DNA of 64,000 nucleotides from Rhodobacterales bacterium (GTDB lineage: Bacteria; Pseudomonadota; Alphaproteobacteria; Rhodobacterales; Rhodobacteraceae). Where the stretch lies: the NCBI GenBank assembly GCA_002747325.1, contig PDOZ01000029.1:34566-98565 (forward strand), given 5' to 3'. Made by a program: the position numbers and the translations under genes. Below are positions 47,414 through 55,080 of this stretch, one piece after another (positions within the stretch are counted from its first letter, which is position 1; the number at the start of each line of letters is the position of its first letter). The notes under the pieces were generated by a model that saw only the letters and a list, made by a program, of their open reading frames with translations, was not told the DNA's origin and searched no databases.

Positions 47414-47943
47414 AGCTGCGTCGGCGGACATATCTGCTGTTGGCGGCAGGGGCCGCCGCAGCACTTGGCCTGTGGTTCTCACCGCTTGGCGCAGAAAAAC
47501 TGAGCATCGCGGACCGGATCGAACTGGCCGCCCATGCCCGCCTGATGGCGGTCCGCGACGAGGCCCCGGCAAACGCCTTCACCACCGACGGATGCAGCGG
47601 CGGCATGTCAAATATCTGGCGCGGCCTCACCGCAACCTTCCCCGATCTCGCCACCGATATCGGCGCGCATCCGCCTTGGGAAAGCTGCTGCATCACCCAC
47701 GACCAAGCCTACCACATCGCAGGCAACGCCACGACCGCCCGCGCCAGTTTCGACGCGCGCCTGACCGCCGACGAAACCCTGCGCGAATGCGTCGCCGCAA
47801 CGCAAACCGACCTGTCGCCGCAAACGCAACAGGCGCTGGCCGACGCGATGTTCCACGCCGTGCGCACCGGCGGCGGCCCCTGCACCGGCCTTCCCTGGCG
47901 CTGGGGCTACGGCCTCCCGCGCTGCATCGGGTTCTTTCAATAG
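47410..47943 (+). CDS. Phospholipase A2-like secreted protein
   Basis: The 177-residue protein has an N-terminal signal or anchor (residues 7-24) and the motif DGCSGG, then SCCITHDQAYH with His97, Asp98 and Tyr101. That matches the phospholipase A2 catalytic CCxxHDxxY, with downstream Asp and Cys. The TTG start overlaps the previous stop, so it is translationally coupled. Cleavage of phospholipids would feed the glycerophosphodiesterase upstream. Activity is inferred; a calcium-loop residue set was not verifiable by eye. Confidence 0.7.
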   Translation: MKLRRRTYLLLAAGAAAALGLWFSPLGAEKLSIADRIELAAHARLMAVRDEAPANAFTTDGCSGGMSNIWRGLTATFPDLATDIGAHPPWESCCITHDQAYHIAGNATTARASFDARLTADETLRECVAATQTDLSPQTQQALADAMFHAVRTGGGPCTGLPWRWGYGLPRCIGFFQ

Positions 47944-48000
47944 GTATAATTTCAACGCACGCCCGGCAGCGTCTTTCCGGGTCTCCCCATACGCATTGCA

Positions 48001-48022
48001 TTTAATCAAACGATTGATTAAA
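48001..48022. promoter_or_regulatory. Perfect inverted repeat, probable operator of the TetR-type regulator
   Basis: TTTAATCAA (48001-48009) and TTGATTAAA (48014-48022) form a perfect nine-base inverted repeat with the four-base spacer ACGA. It ends eight bases before the ATG of the regulator. This is the layout of an autoregulatory TetR operator, and the AT-rich repeat stands out from its surroundings. Confidence 0.8.
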
Positions 48023-48030
48023 GTGCCCGC

Positions 48031-48672
48031 ATGACCCGCCGCAAAGACAGCTCCAACACGCGCGACGCCTTGATCGAAGCCGGGCTGTATCTGTTCGGCA
48101 CCAAGGGGTTTGAGGCCACATCAACCCGCGCGATCGCCGAGAGGGCCGGGGCCAATGTTGCCTCCATCGCCTATTACTTCGGCAGCAAAGCCGGGCTGCG
48201 CCGGGCGTGTTCTGAAGCGATTGCGACGCGCATTGGCAGCGTTATCGCGCCCTTCGATGCCGCGCCGGTGCCGGATACACCGGAAGCCGCGCGCGCCGAG
48301 ATGCGGGCCGCTCTGCGCGCCTTTGTTGGCTTCATCGCCGGCACCCCTGCCGCGAAGAACATTGTCACTTTCATCCTGCGCGCCCTATCGGAGCAGGACG
48401 ACACCGCCGACTTCTTTTTCGAGCGGATTTTCCTGCCGCGCCACCAACGCTACTGTGCGCTGTGGTCCATCGCCACCGGGCAACCAGCCGATGCCGATGA
48501 GGTCAAACTGACCGTGTTCGCGCTGATCGGGCAGGTGATTTATTTTCGCCTCGCCGAACCAATCGTGACGCAGCGCATGGGCTGGTCCGCCTTCGGGCGG
48601 GACGAAGTCGGGGCGCTGACCGACACTTTGCTTGAAAACCTCGACGCCTGTCTTGAACGGAGCCGCAAATGA
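48031..48672 (+). CDS. TetR family regulator, CecR (YbiH)-like
   Basis: The 213-residue protein has an N-terminal TetR helix-turn-helix (TSTRAIAERAGANVASIAYYFGSKAGL) and a C-terminal domain of the DUF1956 type. In E. coli CecR represses itself and the ybhGFSR exporter; here the same kinds of genes follow in one operon. An inverted-repeat operator sits just upstream. The next start overlaps the stop (ATGA). Confidence 0.88.
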   Translation: MTRRKDSSNTRDALIEAGLYLFGTKGFEATSTRAIAERAGANVASIAYYFGSKAGLRRACSEAIATRIGSVIAPFDAAPVPDTPEAARAEMRAALRAFVGFIAGTPAAKNIVTFILRALSEQDDTADFFFERIFLPRHQRYCALWSIATGQPADADEVKLTVFALIGQVIYFRLAEPIVTQRMGWSAFGRDEVGALTDTLLENLDACLERSRK

Positions 48673-49622
48673 CCTTTCTATGCAGCCTGCCCCTGATCGC
48701 CAGCCTTTTGACAAGCTGCACACCGCCGCCCTTCGCCACGGGCTATGTCGAGGGGGAATACACCCTCGTGGCGCCGGTTGAGATTGCGCAGATCGGGGCG
48801 CTGGCGGTGGCGCGGGGGGACCGGGTGCCCGCCGGGACGGTGCTGGTCGAGATGGAGCGGCGCGATGCGGAGATTGCGCTGGCGGAAGCGGATGCCAATC
48901 TTGCGCAGGCGCGCAGCGGTTTGTCCGATCTGCTCGAAGGGGCGCGCCCGGCGGAAATTCAGGTCATCGAAGCCAATCTCGCTTCTGCCCGGCTGCAAGC
49001 GGAGGAAGCGGCGCGCACATTGGCGCGGGTTGAAAAGCTTGCCGGGAGCGGTGTTGCGACCGATGCGCAGTTCAAAGACGCGCAGACCGCGGCGCAGGTT
49101 GCCGAAGCGCGCGTGGCACAGATCGCGGCGCAGCTTGAAGTCGCCCGCCTTCCGGCCCGTCCGCAGACCATCGCCCGCGCCGAAGCCGCCGTTGCCGCCG
49201 CCGAAGCGATGCGCGAACGGGCGCATTGGCGGCTGGAGCAACGCAGCCTTTCTCTGTCAACACCCGTCACCGTGTTCGATGTCATCCGCCGCGAGGGCGA
49301 AATCGCCGGACCTGCCGCGCCGATCCTTTCCGTGCTGCCAGACGGTGCGGTCAAATTGCGTCTCTATGTGCCGGAACCAAGCTTTGCGGCGATTGCGGTT
49401 GGCGATGTGCTGCATGTGGAATGTGACGGCTGTGCAGATGGTCTTTCCGCCCGCATCAGTTATGTTTCGGACGCGCCCGAGTTTACGCCCCCGGTGATCT
49501 ATTCGCTCGAAAACCGGCAAAAGCTGGTATATCTCGTTGAGGCGCGCCCGGAGGGGGAACATGCGCTGCGGCCCGGTCAGATCGTGAGCGTCGCCTTGCC
49601 GGGAGCGGATCATGGCAAGTGA
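48669..49622 (+). CDS. HlyD family periplasmic adaptor (YbhG-like)
   Basis: The 317-residue protein begins with a short signal and lipobox-like LLTSC, followed by biotinyl-lipoyl-like and long alpha-helical hairpin regions rich in Ala, Glu and Arg (about residues 75-185), typical membrane-fusion adaptors. It would link the ABC permease to an outer-membrane channel. It overlaps the ABC ATPase gene by 11 bases. Confidence 0.88.
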   Translation: MTFLCSLPLIASLLTSCTPPPFATGYVEGEYTLVAPVEIAQIGALAVARGDRVPAGTVLVEMERRDAEIALAEADANLAQARSGLSDLLEGARPAEIQVIEANLASARLQAEEAARTLARVEKLAGSGVATDAQFKDAQTAAQVAEARVAQIAAQLEVARLPARPQTIARAEAAVAAAEAMRERAHWRLEQRSLSLSTPVTVFDVIRREGEIAGPAAPILSVLPDGAVKLRLYVPEPSFAAIAVGDVLHVECDGCADGLSARISYVSDAPEFTPPVIYSLENRQKLVYLVEARPEGEHALRPGQIVSVALPGADHGK

Positions 49623-50538
49623 AGACGCCATCTTCGTGCGCGATCTGAGCAAGCGCTTTGGCGACAAGACGGTGGTCAACGAGATCAGCATGTCGGTGCG
49701 CAAGGGCGAGATCATGGGGTTTCTCGGCCCTAATGGTTCCGGCAAGACCACGACGATCCGCCTGCTATGCGGCCTGCTGGAACCGGATCAGGGCGAAGGC
49801 ACGGTGCTGGGCCATGACATCCGCAGCGAACGCGACGCCATCAAGCGCAAGGTCGGCTACATGACCCAGCGGTTTTCGTTCTACGAAGACCTGACCATCG
49901 CGGAGAATCTGCGCTTTGTCGCCGGGCTTTACGACATGAAAAACCGGCGCGCCGCGGTGCATGATACGCTCAATGACCTCGGACTTCTGAGCCGGAAAAA
50001 CCAGCTTGCCGGGGCGCTGTCCGGCGGTTGGAAACAGCGACTGGCGCTGGCGGCCTGCATCATGCACAAACCGGATCTGCTGATGCTCGACGAGCCGACC
50101 GCCGGGGTTGATCCCAAGGCGCGGCGGGAGTTTTGGGACGAAATCCATGCGCTTGCGCAGGGCGGGCTGACCGTGCTGGTATCGACGCATTACATGGACG
50201 AGGCCGAACGCTGCCACCGCATTTCCTATATTTCTTACGGCAACCTGATCGCCAAGGGCACGGTGCGCGAGGTGGTGCGCAATGCGGGCCTGACCACAAT
50301 GGTTCTGAGCGGGGAGGGGCTGTCGCAGGCGGCAGCGGCATTGCGCGACGCGCCCGGCGTTGAACAGGTCGCCCCCTTTGGCGCGACGCTGCACGTCGTC
50401 GGCTCTGACAAAGAGGCGCTGCAAAGCTCCGTCGCCCGTATCGCCGCACAAACCGGCAGTAATGCCGCTCCGGCGGAAACCAGCCTTGAGGACGTATTTA
50501 TTCAACTCATGGGCGCTTCGCAGGACAACATGCAATGA
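49612..50538 (+). CDS. ABC transporter ATP-binding protein (YbhF-like, single domain)
   Basis: The 308-residue ATPase has Walker A GPNGSGKTTT, signature LSGGWKQRLALA and Walker B LLMLDEPTAGVD followed by a DUF4162-like C terminus. E. coli YbhF has two ATPase domains in tandem; this protein has one. It overlaps the adaptor and permease genes and so is tightly coupled with them. Confidence 0.92.
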   Translation: MASEDAIFVRDLSKRFGDKTVVNEISMSVRKGEIMGFLGPNGSGKTTTIRLLCGLLEPDQGEGTVLGHDIRSERDAIKRKVGYMTQRFSFYEDLTIAENLRFVAGLYDMKNRRAAVHDTLNDLGLLSRKNQLAGALSGGWKQRLALAACIMHKPDLLMLDEPTAGVDPKARREFWDEIHALAQGGLTVLVSTHYMDEAERCHRISYISYGNLIAKGTVREVVRNAGLTTMVLSGEGLSQAAAALRDAPGVEQVAPFGATLHVVGSDKEALQSSVARIAAQTGSNAAPAETSLEDVFIQLMGASQDNMQ

Positions 50539-51656
50539 GCCGCTTCTTTTCCTTCTCCCGCCTCTGGGCGCTGCTGGTCAAGGAAAGCATTCAGATGCGC
50601 CGCGACCGGATCACCTTCGCCATGATGCTCGGCATCCCGCTGCTGCAATTGCTGCTGTTCGGCTTTGCCATCAATACCGATCCGAAGGAGCTACCCGCCG
50701 CGCTGGTGGCCCCGACACAGGATCGCTTCACCCGCTCCATGGTCAGCGCCCTTGAACTGACCGGCTATTACCGCTTCATCGCCCCCGACGCCACCGCCAC
50801 CGAGGCCGAAGCGATGATCGCGCGCGGCGATGTAGCTTTCGTGGTGACGGTTCCGACCGATTTCGGTCGGCTTATCGAGCGGGGCGACCGTGCAAAGCTT
50901 CTGATTGAGGCCGATGCCACCGATCCTTCCGTTGCATCCGGCGCCATCTCTACCCTGTCCACCATCGCCAGCTCCTCTCTCTTGCGCGAGATCGGCCCGG
51001 TATCGGCCCCCTCGCCGGTCGAAATCGTGGTGCATCGACGCTATAACCCCGAGGGCATCACGCAATACAACATCGTGCCGGGCTTGCTGGGGGTGATTTT
51101 GCAACTGACCATGGTGGTGATGACCTCCATGGCGCTGACCCGCGAGACCGAACGGGGCACGATGGAAAATCTGCTGGCCATGCCCGCCAAACCGTTTGAA
51201 ATCATGTTGAGCAAAATCCTGCCCTACCTTGCGGTGAGCGCGGTTCAGGTCACAGTGGTTCTGATCCTCGCCCGGCTTATCTTTCATGTTCCCTTTGTCG
51301 GGGCGCTGCCGCTTCTCCTGGCGGGGGTGTTCGTATTCGTGTTGGCGCTGGTCACGCTGGGCTATCTGATCTCCACCATCGCGCGCAGTCAGATGCAGGC
51401 GATGCAGCTCAGCTTTTTCTTCTTCCTGCCGTCAATGCTGCTCTCCGGCTTCATGTTTCCCTTTCGCGGCATGCCCCAATGGGCGCAGTATCTCGGCGAG
51501 ATTTTCCCCCTGACCCACTTCCTGCGCCTCATCCGCGCCGTCATGCTGAAAGGCGCCGACTTTCAAGCCGTCGCCAGCTCGTTCACCGCTCTGCTGGGCT
51601 TCGCTGTTGTCCTGACCGTGGCCGCGCTCCTGCGTTTCCGCAAGACGCTGGATTAA
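50535..51656 (+). CDS. ABC-2 type permease (YbhS/YbhR-like)
   Basis: The 373-residue permease has an N-terminal membrane segment, a periplasmic domain of about 140 residues and five C-terminal hydrophobic segments with ETERGTMENLLAMP, a hallmark of ABC-2 exporters. Only one permease gene is present, whereas E. coli has two (ybhS, ybhR), so it would act as a homodimer. It is the last gene of the TetR-controlled exporter operon. Confidence 0.9.
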   Translation: MSRFFSFSRLWALLVKESIQMRRDRITFAMMLGIPLLQLLLFGFAINTDPKELPAALVAPTQDRFTRSMVSALELTGYYRFIAPDATATEAEAMIARGDVAFVVTVPTDFGRLIERGDRAKLLIEADATDPSVASGAISTLSTIASSSLLREIGPVSAPSPVEIVVHRRYNPEGITQYNIVPGLLGVILQLTMVVMTSMALTRETERGTMENLLAMPAKPFEIMLSKILPYLAVSAVQVTVVLILARLIFHVPFVGALPLLLAGVFVFVLALVTLGYLISTIARSQMQAMQLSFFFFLPSMLLSGFMFPFRGMPQWAQYLGEIFPLTHFLRLIRAVMLKGADFQAVASSFTALLGFAVVLTVAALLRFRKTLD

Positions 51657-51964
51657 GGTCAAACGCTTCCCATTACCTACACATGAAACGGTGGCTTTCA
51701 GACGCGTTTGCGCCTCTGAAGTCCCCTTTTTTGCGCTTAAATGGCAGGTCGGAGCGAGTCGATAACCCTCAAAGCTGCACCTTTTGAACATAAAATCGCC
51801 TCTTTACGATTCGTTAATAATTTGCATACGCGGCGCCTTTTTTGCGTCTTTTCATGTCGTTCAAGACATAGATTTCAGGACGCGGCTCAGGCGCCAGCCG
51901 AATGGACGGTCAATAATTCGTAAAAAGGCTTCGCGTGATCGCAGAAGCCAGTAGAGAGGCTCAG
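51657..51964. other. 308-base intergenic region before the dynamin cluster
   Basis: No gene is seen. It holds a weak hairpin with T run (51699-51732) that may end the exporter operon, then an AT-rich stretch (about 51780-51830) that could carry a promoter, with a TTGAAC at 51784-51789 as a possible -35. A five-base repeat ATGTC/GACAT lies at 51854-51869. None of these is strong. Confidence 0.5.
51699..51732 (+). terminator. Possible weak terminator of the exporter operon
   Basis: CAGACGCG (51699-51706) and CGCCTCTG (51711-51718) pair with one C-C mismatch around TTTG. The T run (51727-51732) is eight bases away, so function is uncertain. Confidence 0.4.
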
Positions 51965-53965
51965 ATGTCGCAAGGCAGTGTCAGAGAAAAGCATCAACAG
52001 GGTTTCGAAGAGCTGAACCAGTATTGGTCCCGGCTGGACATGCTGGAGCAGGCCATTGAAGAATTCAGCGAATCCGCGCTCAGCTTTGTGGAAGAACCGA
52101 TTGAGCGCGTTCTGGAGAAAATCCGGGCGTTCGAGCCTTCGGTCAGCATTATCGGTCAGATCAAGGCCGGTAAAAGCACGCTGCTGAATGCGCTGGTGGG
52201 GCAGGTTGACCTGCTGCCCTCCGACGTCAATCCCTGGACCTCGGTCATCACGGCCTTGCACCTCAACAGCCGGTATCGCCCCGAAAACACCCGCGCCCTG
52301 TTCCGGTTTTTCGACCAGCACGAATGGGACCGGCTGATCGCCACGGGTGGCCGGCTGGGCGAAATGGCCGCGCGCGCCGGATTTGAAGGCGAGGCCGATG
52401 AGGTCCGCAATCAGGTCATCGAGATGCGCCAGACCACCGAGGCTCGGCTGGGCGATGAATTTCAGGACCTGATCGGCGCGAGCCATGCTTTTGCGAGTTT
52501 TGATCGCAGCATTATTGACCGCTATATCTGCTACGGCGACCCATCGGAACTGGAGCAGGGGTCGGAAGAAGGTGTCTATGCCGACCTGACCAAGACCGCT
52601 GACCTTTACCTCGAAGCGGAAGGGTTGCCGCGCGGCCTGTGTCTGCGCGATACGCCGGGCGTCAACGATACTTTCATGATGCGCGAGCAGATCACCCTGA
52701 ACGCCATCAGCGACAGCCGGGTCTGCGTTGTCGTGCTGTCGGCGCATCAGGCGCTTTCGACGATGGACATCGCCCTGCTGCGGATCATTTCCGCCGTCGA
52801 AGCGCGCGAGGTGCTGATCTTTGTCAACCGCATCGACGAATTGCCTGACCCGGCAGGGGAGCAGAAAAAAATCCGCGCTTCGATCCAGAAAACGCTGGCA
52901 CGGGTTGGCTTGAATCAGGACATCGACATCGTATTCGGCAGCGGATACTGGGCAAATTATGCCCTTTCCGAAAGAGGCAAGCTGCCCCAGCGCAGCCTCG
53001 ACGCGCTTTTGAGCCTGCATAAGGGGGAATTCCTGTCGTCCCCGGAAGCGCTGCGCAATGCCGCGCTTGAATCCTCGGGCATTCTCGAACTGCACCGGGC
53101 CATTGCCAAACGCATTGTCGAAGGGGTCGGCGCGGCGTTCATGCGCGACATCGACCGCGAAATCGAAACCATCATCGAGATGAGCGAATCCGTCGAAAAC
53201 GTGGATGCGCTATACCCTCAGGGGGCGAGCAATACGTCCATGACGCGCGGCGATCTGATGATGAAGCTGGCCGATGTGTTGCAACAGGTCACGTCCAATT
53301 TCGATGCCGCTGCAGACGAGGTGCGCGAACAGTTGCACGAACGTCTGGGGCATGCACAGGAGACATTCGTGGATTCCGCGGTCGATGCCTTGCGGTCTCA
53401 TATCGCCATGTATGGCGAAACCGGCGCCTGGGAACACGACCCGATGGGGCTGCGAATGGCGATGAAAACGGCCTTCAACTCGGCGTGCAGCAAGCTGCGG
53501 CGCGAGGGGGAAACCGGGTTCATGGCCGTGCTGGACGGTGTTGAAGAGATTTTGCAAAACGATCTGAACGTGTTTCGCAATACCAACACGATCGAGTTCC
53601 CGGATCAGCCTGTCCATCAATCCCCGACGGTTCTGGCGCGGATGCTCTCGCTGGATCTCGGCGGGAATTTCTGGAGCAATATGTGGGTCGCGGCGGGCGC
53701 ACAGAAACTGTTGCGGATCGGGTCAGGCAAGAGGATCGAAAAGAAATACCGTGGTATCATTATCGACGAAACCACCCCTCTTATCGAAGAGCTGATGACC
53801 GAGTTCTTTGACCCTGCCGTCAACGCGACGCGGGACATCATCACCACCTTTGCACTTGATCAGGGCAAGTTCTGCGAAGCCATGCTGGAGCGGATGAACC
53901 GCGCCGACACGGCTCAGGGTTCTGGCAAGGCGGGGTCGTATGGAAACAGGAGGGCTTCCGCATGA
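51965..53965 (+). CDS. Large dynamin-like GTPase L1
   Basis: The 666-residue protein is a bacterial dynamin-family GTPase. G1 is GQIKAGKS (residues 64-71), the switch motif LPSDVNPWTSV follows (residues 84-94), G3 is DTPG (229-232) and G4 is NRID (288-291). A long helical C-terminal half follows, with a tryptophan-rich LDLGGNFWSNMW near 563-574 that could contact membrane. No transmembrane segment is seen. I chose ATG 51965 over an upstream GTG because AGAGAGG precedes it. Its stop overlaps the start of S1. It is the first of three large paralogues in the cluster. Confidence 0.88.
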   Translation: MSQGSVREKHQQGFEELNQYWSRLDMLEQAIEEFSESALSFVEEPIERVLEKIRAFEPSVSIIGQIKAGKSTLLNALVGQVDLLPSDVNPWTSVITALHLNSRYRPENTRALFRFFDQHEWDRLIATGGRLGEMAARAGFEGEADEVRNQVIEMRQTTEARLGDEFQDLIGASHAFASFDRSIIDRYICYGDPSELEQGSEEGVYADLTKTADLYLEAEGLPRGLCLRDTPGVNDTFMMREQITLNAISDSRVCVVVLSAHQALSTMDIALLRIISAVEAREVLIFVNRIDELPDPAGEQKKIRASIQKTLARVGLNQDIDIVFGSGYWANYALSERGKLPQRSLDALLSLHKGEFLSSPEALRNAALESSGILELHRAIAKRIVEGVGAAFMRDIDREIETIIEMSESVENVDALYPQGASNTSMTRGDLMMKLADVLQQVTSNFDAAADEVREQLHERLGHAQETFVDSAVDALRSHIAMYGETGAWEHDPMGLRMAMKTAFNSACSKLRREGETGFMAVLDGVEEILQNDLNVFRNTNTIEFPDQPVHQSPTVLARMLSLDLGGNFWSNMWVAAGAQKLLRIGSGKRIEKKYRGIIIDETTPLIEELMTEFFDPAVNATRDIITTFALDQGKFCEAMLERMNRADTAQGSGKAGSYGNRRASA

Positions 53966-55071
53966 GGCGCAGTCTATGGGGCATGCCCGGTGCATCGCCG
54001 ACGGCCAATACCGGAAAAACCCGCAAGCCGCGGATCATGGTCGGCGGTGAATTCAGCGCGGGCAAGACCCAGCTGATCAACGGGCTGACCGGGCGCGACG
54101 TTCTGCCGTCGAATGTCACCGCAACCGCCTTGCCGCCGGTCTGGCTGGTTGGCGGCGCGGCGGGGCTGGCGCAGGTTGATACATCGGGCGCCATGCATGA
54201 CATCGGAAGCCTTACGGACGTTGAGCTGGACTCCACGCATTTCTGCATCATGGGGCATTCGGCGCCGGTGCTTGAGAAGCTGGATATCATTGACACGCCC
54301 GGCAGTTCCGATCCCAACATGGCTGCCGCGACGTGGCAAAGGATGCTGAACTACGCCGACGCAATGATCTGGTGCACCAACGCGACGCAGGCCTGGCGGC
54401 AAACGGAAAACGCCGTGTGGCAGGCAATGCCCGAACGTCTGCGCAAGAATGCCATGCTGGTCATCACCCATGCCGACCTCATGAGCGATCAATCCAATTC
54501 CGGGCGCGTTTTACAACGCGTTGAGCGCGAAGCGGCGAAGTTTTTCGATACCTTCCTGATGGTGTCGCTGCTGGACCCGGCCGATATCGAAGGCATTCGC
54601 GAGCATGTGCAGGATCTGAGCGAACGGCTGGAAATCAGCGGGGCCGAGGCGCCAATGGTGGATCAGTTCACGAACACGCACAAGGTGGATACGGAGGCTC
54701 TCAAGCCCGCGCTTCAGGATCGGGCGATGCAGATGATCCGACCGCGCCGTGTTACGGTGCGCGAACCGCAGCCCGAAACCCCGCCCCGCAGCGCCTCCAA
54801 GGTGGTGCCGATCAGTGTCACCGCCGCCGTCGCGAATGATGAGGGCAGAGGCGATGCGCGCACCCTGTGGAACAGCCTGATGGCGCATGTCGATCGCAAC
54901 GATCCCGCCGCCATTTTGAAAGCTGCCGACCGGCTCGTGTCGATTCTGGACAGCGCCCCCGGAAAAAGACCGGAACGCAGCCCGTCGGACGCGCCCTCTT
55001 CGGGGAAGATAGACGACCATTCTGGCAACCGCCGCGGCACCCTGGCCGCAGCCGCAGGACAGCATGAGTGA
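53962..55071 (+). CDS. Small dynamin-type GTPase S1
   Basis: The 369-residue protein has G1 GEFSAGKT (residues 29-36), the switch motif VTATALPPVWL, G3 DTPG (111-114), the conserved CTNATQAWRQTE, and G4 THAD (169-172). About 150 residues after the GTPase domain are Pro/Ser/Arg-rich and low in predicted structure. Its start overlaps the stop of L1 (ATGA), so the pair is translationally coupled. It lacks the long helical stalk of the large members and resembles S3 more than S2. Confidence 0.85.
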   Translation: MRRSLWGMPGASPTANTGKTRKPRIMVGGEFSAGKTQLINGLTGRDVLPSNVTATALPPVWLVGGAAGLAQVDTSGAMHDIGSLTDVELDSTHFCIMGHSAPVLEKLDIIDTPGSSDPNMAAATWQRMLNYADAMIWCTNATQAWRQTENAVWQAMPERLRKNAMLVITHADLMSDQSNSGRVLQRVEREAAKFFDTFLMVSLLDPADIEGIREHVQDLSERLEISGAEAPMVDQFTNTHKVDTEALKPALQDRAMQMIRPRRVTVREPQPETPPRSASKVVPISVTAAVANDEGRGDARTLWNSLMAHVDRNDPAAILKAADRLVSILDSAPGKRPERSPSDAPSSGKIDDHSGNRRGTLAAAAGQHE

Positions 55072-55080
55072 GGCCCAGTC

